Shown here in pieces: positions 9,396 through 19,322 of a stretch of 64,000 nucleotides of DNA; position 1 is the first letter of the stretch, and each line of letters starts with the position of its first letter. The translations under genes were made by a program, and so were the position numbers. Source of the DNA: Bacteroidota bacterium (GTDB lineage Bacteria > Bacteroidota > Ignavibacteria > Palsa-1295); contig JAUZNX010000013.1 in the NCBI GenBank assembly GCA_030706745.1, positions 34,541-98,540 of the forward strand. The letters run 5' to 3'. The notes beneath the pieces are model-generated. The model was given only the letters and a program-made list of their open reading frames with translations. It was not told the origin of the DNA and ran no database searches.

Positions 9396-11156
9396 ATGCC
9401 GAAGATCACTATCGACGGAACAGAGTACCAAGCCCGGGATGGGCAGACGATCATTCAGGTCGCGACAGAGAACGGGATCGACATCCCGCATTTTTGCTGG
9501 CACCCGGCCCTGACGGTGGCCGGTAACTGCCGTATGTGTTTGGTCGAAGTCGAGAAGAACCCGAAACTTCAGATCGCTTGCGCAACGACGGTTGCCGATG
9601 GCATGAATGTCAAGGTGAATTCTCCTGTTGCGACAAAAGGCCGCGAGGATGTGATGGAGTTTCTTCTCATCAACCATCCACTTGATTGCCCGATCTGCGA
9701 TGAAGCCGGTCAGTGCAAGTTGCAGGACTATGCGTTCGAGCATTCGCGGGGTGTCTCCCGGTTCGTCGAAGAGAAGAACCACAAGGATAAACGCGTGGCG
9801 TTCGGTCCGAACGTTCTCTTCGATGGCGAACGATGCATTTCATGCTCGCGCTGTATTCGTTTTGCGCAGGAAGTTGCGGAGCAGCCGGTTTTGACGTTCG
9901 TCAATCGCGGGGACCATGTGACGATCAATGCCGTCCCTGCCGAAGGGTTTGACAACAACATGTCGATGAACGTCATTGACATCTGCCCGGTCGGTGCTCT
10001 TACGAGCCGCGACTTTCGCTTTAAGGCGCGTGTGTGGGATATGTCATTCACGGATTCGATCTGTCCGGGTTGCTCGCGCGGCTGCAACGTCCGCGTTGGC
10101 GTGCGCAATAACGAGATCATGCGTTTGGAGCCGCGCAATAATCCGAATGTCAACGAATACTGGATGTGCGACTACGGTCGGCTAAGTACTTACCACGCGG
10201 TCAACGAGGAACGCCTCGAAGGTCCGCGCATGAAGGATACCAATGCTCTGGCGCAGCCGACGGATAGCGATACCGCTGCTCGGCGCGTCGCGCAAGAACT
10301 TGCGAAGTATAAAAAGGACGAGGTGTTACTGCTCGGCTCGGCGCGAATGCCGATCGAGGATAACTATCTTATGCTGAAGCTCGCGAAAGAGAAGTTTGGT
10401 AGGATTGCGATTCCGTTCATCCCTCATATCTCGGGCGTAGACGAACGATTATTACTACGTGCCGATAAACTCCCGAATGCAATGGGCGCAACGCTTATGG
10501 GCTGCGTGGCTGATGGGCACTATCAGCACACGCGAGGCGAGAAGGAAGCACATACAACTGTGCTCGAACTGCTTCGCTCACGCAAAATCAAAGCCGTTGT
10601 TGCGCTTGGCGGGAATTTCCTCGCCGATGGTGCCCTGCTCGAGGCCTTCGAAGATGTCGAGTTCTTCGCAACGTGTTCATCAAACGACAATGTCACCTCG
10701 CGCCGCGCCGATGTGGTGTTTAGCACCTCGCAATGGGCCGAGCGCGACGGTGTCTTCGTCAATTTTGAAGGCTGGGCACAACTCCTCAGGCCCGCTGTCG
10801 CAACTAAGTACTACATGCGCGGCCGCGACCAACTCCACATGTCGCGTCTCGATCGTTTCGGTTCTCAGTTCGATAAGTGGGCGCGCTCCAATAAGCGCGA
10901 TGCACGCGAAGCATGGCGTTCCGTGCAGAAGATTGCAGCCGAACTTGGAGATCACTGGAAGTATCAGCATACGGAGGACATCTTCGACGAGATTGCTGCG
11001 ACGAACCCGGAGTTCAAAGGGCTATCATATGATTCGCTCGGCGAGATGGGGCAACCGGTCGCCAGTAATCACGAGAAGGTCGTGCAGGCGAACTATGAAG
11101 AGGTCGCTCAGGCTTCGACGCAGCGCATTGAAAGTGTGGGAAGTGTAATTCTCTGA
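9396..11156 (+). CDS. nuoG: NADH-quinone oxidoreductase subunit G (complex I, short form)
   Basis: A 586-aa iron-sulfur subunit of complex I. Cluster motifs in order: [2Fe-2S] ligands C34, C45, C48, C62; the H94-C98-C101-C107 [4Fe-4S] site; the C147-C150-C153...C197 [4Fe-4S] site; and the molybdopterin-domain motif CPGCSRGC at 223-230. After this comes a reduced molybdopterin-oxidoreductase-like domain, shorter than in proteobacterial NuoG (700-900 aa), as is common in the Bacteroidetes/Chlorobi group. The ATG at 9396 (MPKITIDGTEYQAR) places the first cysteine normally. It heads a nuoG-nuoH-nuoI run; nuoE and nuoF are not adjacent. Confidence 0.94.
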   Translation: MPKITIDGTEYQARDGQTIIQVATENGIDIPHFCWHPALTVAGNCRMCLVEVEKNPKLQIACATTVADGMNVKVNSPVATKGREDVMEFLLINHPLDCPICDEAGQCKLQDYAFEHSRGVSRFVEEKNHKDKRVAFGPNVLFDGERCISCSRCIRFAQEVAEQPVLTFVNRGDHVTINAVPAEGFDNNMSMNVIDICPVGALTSRDFRFKARVWDMSFTDSICPGCSRGCNVRVGVRNNEIMRLEPRNNPNVNEYWMCDYGRLSTYHAVNEERLEGPRMKDTNALAQPTDSDTAARRVAQELAKYKKDEVLLLGSARMPIEDNYLMLKLAKEKFGRIAIPFIPHISGVDERLLLRADKLPNAMGATLMGCVADGHYQHTRGEKEAHTTVLELLRSRKIKAVVALGGNFLADGALLEAFEDVEFFATCSSNDNVTSRRADVVFSTSQWAERDGVFVNFEGWAQLLRPAVATKYYMRGRDQLHMSRLDRFGSQFDKWARSNKRDAREAWRSVQKIAAELGDHWKYQHTEDIFDEIAATNPEFKGLSYDSLGEMGQPVASNHEKVVQANYEEVAQASTQRIESVGSVIL

Positions 11157-11175
11157 TGATCTTGAAAGCAGAGTA

Positions 11176-12195
11176 ATGATAATTGAAGCACTCATAAAAA
11201 TTGCGGTTATTCTCCTGGTGGTGCTCACGGCGGTGTCTTACACCGTATTGCTGGAGCGTTGGGTCTGCGCATGGGTCCAGGACCGCATTGGTCCGAACCG
11301 TGTAGGACCATTCGGTTTATTTCAACCATTGGCGGATGTCCTTAAGCTTTTGCTGAAAGAGGATATCGAGCCATTGATGGCTCAGGGTTGGTTTCACTGG
11401 GTCGCACCGGTAATTTCGATTACCGTGGCATTCACGGTGCTTGCGGTTGTGCCGTTCGGGCACACGCTCGCAATCGGTGAGCGAATTATCCCGCTTACGA
11501 TCGCCTCCAATATCAATATCGGTGTGCTCTTTATTGTCGCGATGACTTCTGTTGGCGTGTATGGGATAACGCTGGCCGGTTGGTCAAGTGGATCGAAGTA
11601 TTCTTTGCTTGGCGGATTGCGGTCGAGCGCGCAGATGATCAGCTACGAACTCACCCTCGGGCTTGGACTGCTCAGCGTCGTGATGCTCAGTGGCACGCTC
11701 GATCTGAACGGGATCATCGACTCGCAGGTGAATGGCCTGTGGAATATCGTTCGTGCGCCGATCGGCTTCCTGCTCTTTCTCGTCTCCTCCTTTGCTGAGA
11801 CGAATCGGCAGCCGTTCGATCTGCCCGAAGCAGAACCGGAGCTTGTCGGCGGATACCACACGGAGTACAGCTCGATGAAATTCGCGCTCTTCTTCCTGTC
11901 GGAATATGCGAACATCATCACGGCAAGCGCCGTCATGACGGTACTCTTCCTAGGCGGCTGGCACGTTCCTTTTGTCGATTCGCTCGGGCTGTCGCCACTT
12001 GTGATGACAATTGTCGGAGTTCTGGCGTTTATCTTGAAGGTCGTCGGTTTACTGTTCGTATTCATCTGGGTGCGCTGGTCGATCCCGCGCTTCCGGTACG
12101 ATCAATTGATGGACCTCGGCTGGAAGGTGCTTTTGCCGCTTGGGATCGTCAATATTATCCTGACGGCACTTGAAAAGATGTATTTGATGCACTAA
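11176..12195 (+). CDS. nuoH: NADH-quinone oxidoreductase subunit H (complex I, quinone-site membrane subunit)
   Basis: A 339-aa multi-span membrane protein that forms part of the quinone chamber at the membrane/arm junction of complex I. Diagnostic stretches are RIGPNRVGPFGLFQPLAD near the N-terminus, YELTLGL, and the loop ETNRQPFDLPEAEPELVGGY. About eight hydrophobic segments are visible. It starts 19 bp after the nuoG stop and is followed by nuoI after 29 bp, so the three are one transcript. Confidence 0.97.
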   Translation: MIIEALIKIAVILLVVLTAVSYTVLLERWVCAWVQDRIGPNRVGPFGLFQPLADVLKLLLKEDIEPLMAQGWFHWVAPVISITVAFTVLAVVPFGHTLAIGERIIPLTIASNINIGVLFIVAMTSVGVYGITLAGWSSGSKYSLLGGLRSSAQMISYELTLGLGLLSVVMLSGTLDLNGIIDSQVNGLWNIVRAPIGFLLFLVSSFAETNRQPFDLPEAEPELVGGYHTEYSSMKFALFFLSEYANIITASAVMTVLFLGGWHVPFVDSLGLSPLVMTIVGVLAFILKVVGLLFVFIWVRWSIPRFRYDQLMDLGWKVLLPLGIVNIILTALEKMYLMH

Positions 12196-12224
12196 GTGGA
12201 TGATCGATCATCCACATTCGCCAC

Positions 12225-12740
12225 ATGAGTACTACGACGAAATATAACAATCCGAAGACCCGCCGCAAGCTGTCGCTGTGGGAGAAGCTTTATCTCTTCG
12301 AAGTCGTGCGCGGGCTGCTTACGACCTTCAAGCACCTCTTTCGGCCGAAGTTTACGCGCCAGTACCCCGAAGAACGCTGGGATCCGCCCGCGTCATTTCG
12401 GGGACGGCCCGTGCTCGTTCTCGAAGAGAATGGCGTCGAGCGTTGTGTGGCCTGCGGGCTGTGCTCGCGCGTGTGCCCGCCGCTGGCCATCGAAGTCCGC
12501 GCCAGCGAGACCGAACTGCTGAAGGAGCGCTACCCTGTTGTTTTCGAGATCAACATGCTGCGCTGCATATTTTGCGGCTATTGCGAAGAGGTCTGCCCCG
12601 AAGAGGCGATCATCATGAGCAAGGATTACGAACTAACCTTCCGCGATCCTTCCGAGGGCATCTTTGGCAAGGATAAACTACTCACTCCGAAGGCGCAGCT
12701 CAAAGATCGGTTGGATTATCTCGCCAAGATGCGGAATTAG
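12225..12740 (+). CDS. nuoI: NADH-quinone oxidoreductase subunit I (complex I, two [4Fe-4S] clusters)
   Basis: A 171-aa ferredoxin-like subunit carrying electrons to the quinone site. Two CxxCxxCxxxC motifs are complete: C74-C77-C80-C84 (CVACGLCSRVC) and C114-C117-C120-C124 (CIFCGYCEEVC). The N-terminal amphipathic part (LFEVVRGLLTTFKHLF) packs against the membrane arm in homologues. It is the last recognised complex I gene in the window; nuoJ-N are not next to it. Confidence 0.96.
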   Translation: MSTTTKYNNPKTRRKLSLWEKLYLFEVVRGLLTTFKHLFRPKFTRQYPEERWDPPASFRGRPVLVLEENGVERCVACGLCSRVCPPLAIEVRASETELLKERYPVVFEINMLRCIFCGYCEEVCPEEAIIMSKDYELTFRDPSEGIFGKDKLLTPKAQLKDRLDYLAKMRN

Positions 12741-12775
12741 CACCAAACACCGGATGCCGAATAATCTGCTTTGGC

Positions 12776-13126
12776 ATGGACCTCGATGAAGTGCGATCTT
12801 ATTGTTTGGCGAAGGAGGGAGTACAAGAGACCTTTCCATTCGGAGATACGCATCATGTATTCAAAGTTGGAGGCAAGATGTTCTTGCTTGCAAGTTCGGA
12901 TAGCATTCCGCTCACCATCAACGTGAAAGCCGATCCAGTGACAGCAATCGAGCAACGCGAACGGTATGCAGCGGTCACCCCAGGGTATCACATGAACAAG
13001 AAGCATTGGAATACAGTTATCCTCAATGGAAGTATCCGCCCAACGCTTCTCAAGCAATGGATTGATGACTCGTATAACTTGGTGCTCGCGTCGATCCCAA
13101 AGGCAAAGCGACCAGACCTAGCATAA
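12776..13126 (+). CDS. MmcQ/YjbR family protein
   Basis: A 116-aa cytoplasmic protein with the YjbR signature: the N-terminus MDLDEVRSYCLAKEGVQETF, the FPFGD turn, VFKVGGKMFLL, and KKHWNTVIL near the C-terminus. These proteins have a CyaY-like DNA-binding fold in solved structures, but their cellular role is not established. It begins 35 bp after nuoI and could be read through from that operon, with no obvious functional link. Confidence 0.88.
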   Translation: MDLDEVRSYCLAKEGVQETFPFGDTHHVFKVGGKMFLLASSDSIPLTINVKADPVTAIEQRERYAAVTPGYHMNKKHWNTVILNGSIRPTLLKQWIDDSYNLVLASIPKAKRPDLA

Positions 13127-13160
13127 ACGGATTGTATGATTCGAGCGTACGTCCGGGTGC

Positions 13161-13198
13161 GCACGTTCCTGCCATACCCTCTAATGGCAGGCGCGTGC
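13161..13198. other. Strong hairpin in the 251-bp gap before the T9SS gene
   Basis: An 8-bp perfect stem CCTGCCAT/ATGGCAGG (13168-13175 with 13184-13191, loop ACCCTCTA) is extended by GCACG/CGTGC (13161-13165 with 13194-13198) across a 2x2 internal loop. There is no poly-U run after it, so it is at best a Rho-type or RNA-stability element at the end of the nuo/YjbR transcript. Nothing else was recognised in 13127-13377. Confidence 0.5.
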
Positions 13199-13377
13199 CG
13201 CATAGATCGATCATGATTTTCTTCCTGCTAAAACACCATCTCCACTGTTGGAGCACCTCCGTTTTGTAGTTACCTGCCAATTTGCCAAAGTCGGAATGAT
13301 ATTCGGTGAATTTGTGGTAGAATGAGTCGGCTCTTCCCATATATACAGAACATGCATCGAAATGTCGTTCAAAGTGT

Positions 13378-15297
13378 TTGAAGGCAATGCTGTTCTTTCG
13401 GTTGCCGATACATCTGGCAATTTTATGCCTCGCAGGGCTATGTTTGGCCACTACTTTCGCGTCTTCGGCTCGTGCCACTGGCGAGATCGCTTTGGTGCGT
13501 GCGCCCGAAGAGATCCCGGAAGGTGATGATGTGACCGTCTTAGTTTCCGCCACTGCGCGTGAAACAGATATCGATCGGATCCTTGCTCTGCAGTATCCCG
13601 ATTCATGGAAGCCAAAGCGCGCATGGCGCGTCGAGGCCGGAGGCAGCGATCACGTTGCGATTATCCCCGATCCGGAAATTCAATCGCTCTTCACGCCGGA
13701 AAAGGGACAGAAAGTGATCGCCCTCGCAGATTACCTCGGTCAGTTCGATCCTGATGCGGCGGGCGTTGCTTATTTCATCGTCTTTCGAACGAAAGCGGTG
13801 CCAGGTGCCGCTGTGGGTCAGAGCGCGACGATCAAGGCCGCACTCATCGAACGGACGAATCCGGATGCTCCTCCGCAAATCGACCCCAAGACCAAACGGC
13901 CGAAGCCGGTTAATACAAGCTGGCGAATGACCTACCCCGCGAAGCCTGATTTTTCGTTTGCCGGTACATGGTTCCGGCGTCTCGTGGCGAGTGTTAGACT
14001 CGAACGGGTTATTAAGACTGCCCGCGCCTTCGATGCAGAAGGACGGCAAGATGGGACTGCTTCACTTCACACAAGTCCCGAGTCGATCCGCGAGTATTTC
14101 CGACATCCGTTCTCGCTCCAATTTTGGCTCCGCACAACCGAACCGGAACAGACATTCCTACAACTTCAAAGCAGCGATGGAAGCGACGTTGTTCTCGCCG
14201 CCGGGTTGTTGGGACAGCCGCTCATCATACAGAAGCGACCGCAGCGACGAACATTGCTGCAAACCCGCGGCATTGCCAATGATGGTGTCTGGCATAACCT
14301 TGTCATTTCCCATGATTCGCTTGGCAAGCTCCGGCTGTTCTTCGATGGTCAGCCACCGAGCATAACGGACATGCCAAAGGGATTTCTTGCCAATGTCACT
14401 TCGATCACCCTTGGCGATACGACGAGCGAGAATGATTTTTCGATCGATGAATTGCGCATGATGCACGGAGCTTATCGAGATCCGTCTGAGTTCGAGCGAG
14501 CGATTGCGTTGCATGCGCGGGACACGCTGCACAATGCATTCGCGGTCTTCCATTTCGATGAACTCTCGAATATTGCGAGGTCCAGTGTGCCATTGTACCT
14601 CAGCTCCGCAGTTGGGGCAAAGGCCGAGCCTGTGCCGACCTTCTTTGTGCTCGATAGTGGTGCGGTGATCTCCGAGAGCACTTCACCGGTGCAGCTGGAC
14701 CCGGTCATGCTCACCGCCGATCTACTTTCAGCAACGAATGTGAGCATCCATTGGAAGACAACCTGCGAACTGGGAATCAAGCAATTCCGGCTCGAGCGCC
14801 GGGTGGGGACGTTCGGGCCATTCGAGAAAGTCCTCGTCATCGATGCAAAGCATGGGATGAAGGCACCGAAGCGTGGACAATCCATTGTATCGCGCAACAA
14901 TTATTCCGCCAATGAAGAACTGCCAAAACTGAACGGCGATATAGAGCTCTATTATCGTCTGGCCACGATCGGGTATAACGAGAAGGAGATGCCAACGTAT
15001 AGTCTTCCGGTCAAGCTGGAATATGGTGCCGACCGTGATGTGTTCGTCGAGCAGAACCAGCCGAATCCATTCAATCCAACGACACAACTTGCATTCAGAC
15101 TGCCGAAAGCAACTCCGGTCAAGCTGTCCGTCTTCGATATGATCGGCCGGGAAGTCTCGGTAATTGTGAACGGCAAGCTGGAAGCCGGCCGACATGTGTA
15201 CACGCTCGATGCGACGAACTGGCCGGGTGGAATTTACTTTTACAAAGTAAAAACTCCGAAGACGACGATCACGCGGAAGATGGTATTGGCAAAATGA
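13378..15297 (+). CDS. Secreted LamG-domain protein with T9SS type A sorting domain
   Basis: A 639-aa exported protein. An N-terminal signal peptide (hydrophobic core LAILCLAGLCLATTFASSA, cleavage near ARA-TG) leads into a cohesin-like beta region. A concanavalin/LamG-type domain follows at about residues 220-370 (FSLQFWLRTTE, WHNLVISHDSLGKLRLFFDG, SIDELRMMHGAYR). Then come a fibronectin-like module and a C-terminal T9SS sorting domain of about 80 residues (QNQPNPFNPTTQLAFRLP, FDMIGREV, GGIYFYKV). T9SS proteins are exported through the Sor/Por machinery and attached to or released from the outer membrane. The ligand is unknown. Confidence 0.88.
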   Translation: MKAMLFFRLPIHLAILCLAGLCLATTFASSARATGEIALVRAPEEIPEGDDVTVLVSATARETDIDRILALQYPDSWKPKRAWRVEAGGSDHVAIIPDPEIQSLFTPEKGQKVIALADYLGQFDPDAAGVAYFIVFRTKAVPGAAVGQSATIKAALIERTNPDAPPQIDPKTKRPKPVNTSWRMTYPAKPDFSFAGTWFRRLVASVRLERVIKTARAFDAEGRQDGTASLHTSPESIREYFRHPFSLQFWLRTTEPEQTFLQLQSSDGSDVVLAAGLLGQPLIIQKRPQRRTLLQTRGIANDGVWHNLVISHDSLGKLRLFFDGQPPSITDMPKGFLANVTSITLGDTTSENDFSIDELRMMHGAYRDPSEFERAIALHARDTLHNAFAVFHFDELSNIARSSVPLYLSSAVGAKAEPVPTFFVLDSGAVISESTSPVQLDPVMLTADLLSATNVSIHWKTTCELGIKQFRLERRVGTFGPFEKVLVIDAKHGMKAPKRGQSIVSRNNYSANEELPKLNGDIELYYRLATIGYNEKEMPTYSLPVKLEYGADRDVFVEQNQPNPFNPTTQLAFRLPKATPVKLSVFDMIGREVSVIVNGKLEAGRHVYTLDATNWPGGIYFYKVKTPKTTITRKMVLAK

Positions 15298-15303
15298 TTC
15301 AAA

Positions 15304-15478
15304 CCAGGATTGCGCGGATTCAAGGTGATTACACGGACGAGTGCTTGGATTTTGCGAACGCTTCCCATGCACATTTGAAATGGGCGCTAAGAAGATTCTT
15401 TTGACATAATTACGCCACTTCGTGTTTTGAGATCCTATAAATCGTCCAGTTAATCACCTTGAATCCGCGTAATCCAGG
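15304..15478. repeat. Imperfect 37-bp inverted repeat flanking a 101-bp spacer, MITE-like
   Basis: The left arm (15304-15340, beginning CCAGGATTGCGCGGATTC) and right arm (15442-15478, ending GAATCCGCGTAATCCAGG) match as reverse complements. The outer 28 bp match at 26 positions; weaker pairing continues inward to ACGGACGA/TCGTCC. The spacer has no gene. The left arm starts 7 bp after the stop of the LamG gene and the right arm contains the only plausible fmt start codon. The arm sequence resembles dispersed 'ATTACGCGGATT' repeats of this bacterial group; family assignment is not certain. Confidence 0.75.
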
Positions 15479-16418
15479 CTCTGAGATCGTCTTCTTCGGC
15501 ACACCGGAGTTCGCCGCGCATATCCTGCGCGAGCTTGTCGCGCGTGGAGTGAATATCGTCGCAGCTGTAACAACACCAGATAAACCAAGAGGCAGGGGAC
15601 TCCATGTTGAAAGCAGCGCTGTCAGTCGGGTGGCTACCGAATTAGGAATTCCGGTCTTCAAGCCGACGAAGCATCGTGATCCAGAATTCCTTCAATCGCT
15701 ACGAGAGCTTCATGCTGATGTGTTTGTGGTTGTCGCGTACAAGATCCTTCCGATCGAGGTGATCGCGATTCCGCGTCTCGGCGCATTCAACGTTCACGCC
15801 TCATTGCTGCCGAAATATCGTGGCGCGGCTCCGATCAACTGGGCGATCATGCGCGGTGAGAGCGAAACTGGGATTACGACATTCTTGCTCGAACAAGGCG
15901 TCGATACCGGTGGAATTCTCATGCAAGAACGAACGCCCATCGGACCAGACGAGACGGCGGGCGAACTGCATGACCGGCTGATGATCATGGGTGCGAGAGT
16001 TGCTTTCGATACCATCCAGTGCCTATCAGCCGGGACGCTGCATCCTGCGCCGCAATCGAACGAGGATGCTACATCTGCTCCAAAGATTTTTCCAAAAGAT
16101 TGCGAAATTGACATTCACAAATCAGCGCTGGACATTCACAACTTCATCCGCGGACTCTCGCCGCACCCCGGAGCGTGGATTCGTCAGGAAGGCCTGCACC
16201 TCAAACTCCTTAGAGCAAGGAGAAGCGACGAGATGTTCGATATCGCAAGCCAGGCACAGGGCTTGTTCGTCTCTCCGGGTCACAAGCATCTCTATCTCCG
16301 CACGATCGATGGTGTCATTGACATTCTTGAGGTACAGCGCGAAGGCAAGCGGGCGATGAGTGCGGAAGAATTTCTTCGCGGCAATATGACGTTATTCCCT
16401 TCTCACCTCCAGACCTGA
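15459..16418 (+). CDS. fmt: Methionyl-tRNA formyltransferase
   Basis: Fmt formylates initiator Met-tRNA with 10-formyltetrahydrofolate. The 319-aa frame holds the signature FFGTPEFA, the catalytic block FNVHASLLPKYRGAAPI (Asn and His), and the catalytic aspartate in EQGVDTGG, followed by the OB-fold C-terminal domain. The only usable start is a TTG at 15459, which gives MNPRNPGSEIVFFG; there is an in-frame stop 18 bp upstream and no ATG. The codons for the first eight residues lie inside the right arm of an inverted repeat, so the original start may have been replaced by the repeat. It leads a tight operon with the GDPD gene (2 bp gap). Confidence 0.94.
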   Translation: MNPRNPGSEIVFFGTPEFAAHILRELVARGVNIVAAVTTPDKPRGRGLHVESSAVSRVATELGIPVFKPTKHRDPEFLQSLRELHADVFVVVAYKILPIEVIAIPRLGAFNVHASLLPKYRGAAPINWAIMRGESETGITTFLLEQGVDTGGILMQERTPIGPDETAGELHDRLMIMGARVAFDTIQCLSAGTLHPAPQSNEDATSAPKIFPKDCEIDIHKSALDIHNFIRGLSPHPGAWIRQEGLHLKLLRARRSDEMFDIASQAQGLFVSPGHKHLYLRTIDGVIDILEVQREGKRAMSAEEFLRGNMTLFPSHLQT

Positions 16419-16420
16419 CT

Positions 16421-17206
16421 ATGATTCCACTTCGAGATTATCCCTTTGCTGCACGGCCCATGATTATTGCGCATCGTGGCGATACTTCGCTCGGCGCGCG
16501 CGAGAACTCGATCGAGGCGGTTGCCGCCGCGCTCGCCAGTGGTGCCGATATGATCGAGCTTGATGTGCAATGGACCGCCGATGAGGAATTCGTCTGCTGG
16601 CATGACGAGTCGCATCGCGCGCTGGATGAGCCGGTGCACCGTACCATGTTCAAGGATACGCGTCACGCTGGCATTACGTCGCTGGTCGAAATTTGCGAGG
16701 CGGTAAGGGACAAAGCGTATCTCAATATCGAGGTCAAAGAATATTCCGCGCGCGATCCGAAACGGTTCATGCACCGTCTCGTCGAGCTTCTGCGCGAGCT
16801 AAGTATCCATGAGCATGTCCTTCTTTCGTCGTTCCGAATCGATTATCTACAAGAAGCTGGCTGGGAGTTGCCGACGTTTGTGATTCATCCCGATGAAGAG
16901 ATGCGGATGCTCTTCACGTTGCGCGCGTTCGCCGAGCCGGTCGTACTCGACCGCCCGCTACATAGCTACTTGCCGAGTGAGCTCATGAAGATCGCTCGCG
17001 CAACGGGTTATGGCTGCCAGCTTGCGGAGTTAACGCCCGACGCGCTCGCAGACATTCGCAAGTGCAACATTCTGCTCGGCGTTTATACCATCACGACTGA
17101 ACTCGAATTTGATCAGGCCGTCTCACGCGGCGCCCGCGCGCTCGTTTGCGAGAAGCCACACGAATTTGTGGAGTTGAGAAACAGGCGATTTCCGGTTTTG
17201 GCATGA
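16421..17206 (+). CDS. Glycerophosphodiester phosphodiesterase family protein
   Basis: A 261-aa TIM-barrel enzyme expected to hydrolyse glycerophosphodiesters to glycerol-3-phosphate. It shows the GDPD signature [19 protein letters not shown], the metal-binding [19 protein letters not shown] with the catalytic His, and LNIEVKE in the next strand. No signal peptide is visible, so a cytoplasmic location is likely. It sits 2 bp after fmt and overlaps the following DUF255 gene by an ATGA. Confidence 0.92.
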   Translation: MIPLRDYPFAARPMIIAHRGDTSLGARENSIEAVAAALASGADMIELDVQWTADEEFVCWHDESHRALDEPVHRTMFKDTRHAGITSLVEICEAVRDKAYLNIEVKEYSARDPKRFMHRLVELLRELSIHEHVLLSSFRIDYLQEAGWELPTFVIHPDEEMRMLFTLRAFAEPVVLDRPLHSYLPSELMKIARATGYGCQLAELTPDALADIRKCNILLGVYTITTELEFDQAVSRGARALVCEKPHEFVELRNRRFPVLA

Positions 17207-19287
17207 GAATCAATCGTCTCTCCCGCGAGAAATCGCCCTACCTGTTGCAGCATGCCCACAACCCGGTGGATTGGTATCCGTGGGGCGAGGAGGCGTTCGA
17301 GAAGGCGCGCATGGAAGAGAAGCCGATCTTTCTCTCGATTGGATACAGTACCTGCCACTGGTGCCATGTGATGGAGCGCGAGAGTTTCGAAGACGAAACC
17401 ATCGCACGGGTGCTGAACGAGCATTTTATTCCGATCAAGGTCGATCGCGAGGAGCGGCCCGATGTCGATCATGTCTATATGTCGGCGCTTCAAGCGATGT
17501 CGGGCGCGGGTGGCTGGCCCATGTCGGTGTTTCTCACGCCGGATTTGAAGCCGTTCTTTGCCGGCACATACTTTCCTCCGCGACCAATGCATGGACGGCC
17601 GAGTTTCATGCAAGTGCTCGAACGCCTGCATGAGGTATGGGAGAGCGAGCGGGAGAAGATAATTGAATCGAGCGAAGACATCATTCAACAAATTGCGGAT
17701 TTCGAGTTACGAATTACGAATGAGGGAGTACATGACTCTCCTCGCGATTCGACAGCTCTAATTCGTACTTCAATCGAGAAGACATATCGTAACTTCGAGC
17801 AATCGTTCGATCCGGCGGAAGGCGGCTTTGGAGGCGCGCCGAAATTTCCGCGGCCGGTGCAGTTCGATTTCCTGTTCGGTTATTGGTCCGCTTTCAGAGA
17901 AGAAAAGACGCGCGACATGGCGCTCTTCACGCTTCGCAAGATGGCGTTCGGTGGTATGCACGATCAATTGGGCGGCGGATTCCATCGGTATTCGGTCGAT
18001 CGCTACTGGCGCGTCTCGCATTTCGAAAAGATGCTCTACGATCAGGCGCAGCTTGTCAATTCTTACATCGACGCCTGGCAGATCACCCATGACGAATTCG
18101 AAGCCGGAGTCGCGCGGAGTGCGATTGAATATGTCCTTCGTGATTTGACGCATCCGGATGGTGGGTTCTATTCTGCCGAAGATGCGGATTCGGAAGGCGA
18201 AGAAGGGAAGTTCTATGTCTGGACGCTCGCCGAGCTGGAGACCATCCTGGGGAAAGATGCCGCAGCCATCTCCGCGCTTCGATTTGGAGTGACCGCAGAG
18301 GGCAATTTCGAGCATGGCAAGAATGTGCTTTACCTTGCGCGCTCGATCGAGGAGACTGCTGCACACTTTGGCGCATCAGAAACGGAAATCCGGCAAACAT
18401 TGGGCGGGAATGCCAACAAGCTCATTGCTGCAAGGGCGCAGCGTGTCCGTCCCCATCTCGATGACAAGATTCTGACTTCGTGGAATGGCCTCATGATTGG
18501 CGCAATGGCCCGGGCGGGCAGTGCATTGAGCATACCCAGATATGTTGAGGCGGCAACAAAGTCGGCCGACTTTATTTGGAATAACCTAAGGGTATCCAAA
18601 AGTGGACTTACCACGTTGCTCCACCGGTGGCGGGATGGTGAGGCACGATATGTCGGGTATCTGGAGGACTACGCATTTCTCATTAAAGGCTTTCTCGAAC
18701 TGTACGAGGCAACGTTTGACGACAACTGGCTTCGGCGTGCGATCGAGTTACAAGATGAACAGGACCGCACGCTGTATGACGAAGAGCAAGGCGGTTATTT
18801 CATGAGCCGAAACGCTCCGGACGTGATTGTTCGCTCGAAGCCAAATTATGATGGAGCGGAGCCGAGTGGGAATTCCATCGCCGTGCAGAACTTGTTTCGC
18901 CTCTCGCACTTCACCGAAGACAATCGATACGCTGAGCGCGCCCGGCAAACGCTCTCGCACTTTGCCGCGCGTGTCGAAGGCTATCCCTACGCCATGCCGG
19001 AGATGATGGCTTCTGCGTTTTGGGATCTGGTGGCACCCATGCAGATTGTCTTCGCTGGCGATGACACTTCTGCACTGAAGTATGAAGTTACCTCGCGGTA
19101 TTTGCCGGTTTCGGTCATGATGTCAGCCAATCATGGCATTGCTCCGTTTGCGAAGTCTCTTCCAGTTGTTGATGGAAAGGGGACTGTATACGTCTGTCAC
19201 CATTTCCGTTGCGAGCGACCAGTGACGAGTGCCCTTGAGTTGGCCGCAATTCTGGATGAAATGACAAAACACAAATTGAATCGCTGA
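17203..19287 (+). CDS. DUF255 / thioredoxin-fold protein (YyaL, SSP411-like)
   Basis: A 694-aa protein related to bacterial YyaL and eukaryotic SPATA20. The N-terminal thioredoxin-like domain carries the CxxC pair C51/C54 in [10 protein letters not shown], preceded by the signature [18 protein letters not shown]. The C-terminal half is an (alpha/alpha)6 barrel typical of sugar-processing enzymes ([30 protein letters not shown]). The biochemical role of the family is not settled. The start at 17203 overlaps the GDPD stop (ATGA). Between the two domains a palindromic repeat is inserted in frame (17704-17770), encoding ELRITNEG...LIRTS in a normally short linker. Confidence 0.92.
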   Translation: MRINRLSREKSPYLLQHAHNPVDWYPWGEEAFEKARMEEKPIFLSIGYSTCHWCHVMERESFEDETIARVLNEHFIPIKVDREERPDVDHVYMSALQAMSGAGGWPMSVFLTPDLKPFFAGTYFPPRPMHGRPSFMQVLERLHEVWESEREKIIESSEDIIQQIADFELRITNEGVHDSPRDSTALIRTSIEKTYRNFEQSFDPAEGGFGGAPKFPRPVQFDFLFGYWSAFREEKTRDMALFTLRKMAFGGMHDQLGGGFHRYSVDRYWRVSHFEKMLYDQAQLVNSYIDAWQITHDEFEAGVARSAIEYVLRDLTHPDGGFYSAEDADSEGEEGKFYVWTLAELETILGKDAAAISALRFGVTAEGNFEHGKNVLYLARSIEETAAHFGASETEIRQTLGGNANKLIAARAQRVRPHLDDKILTSWNGLMIGAMARAGSALSIPRYVEAATKSADFIWNNLRVSKSGLTTLLHRWRDGEARYVGYLEDYAFLIKGFLELYEATFDDNWLRRAIELQDEQDRTLYDEEQGGYFMSRNAPDVIVRSKPNYDGAEPSGNSIAVQNLFRLSHFTEDNRYAERARQTLSHFAARVEGYPYAMPEMMASAFWDLVAPMQIVFAGDDTSALKYEVTSRYLPVSVMMSANHGIAPFAKSLPVVDGKGTVYVCHHFRCERPVTSALELAAILDEMTKHKLNR
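17704..17770. repeat. In-frame palindromic repeat, DELR-type copy 1
   Basis: GAGTTACGAATTACGAATGAG begins the element. TACGAATTA (17708-17716) is matched by TAATTCGTA (17759-17767), and an inner near-palindrome GAGGGAGT/ACTCTCCTC surrounds an ACATG loop. It is translated as FELRITNEG...TALIRTS inside the DUF255 protein without breaking the frame. Related copies are at 44831-44885 and 47635-47706. Confidence 0.6.
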
Positions 19288-19322
19288 AACTGCGCGGGTC
19301 CGCTTTGGGGTTGGGAAGTATA

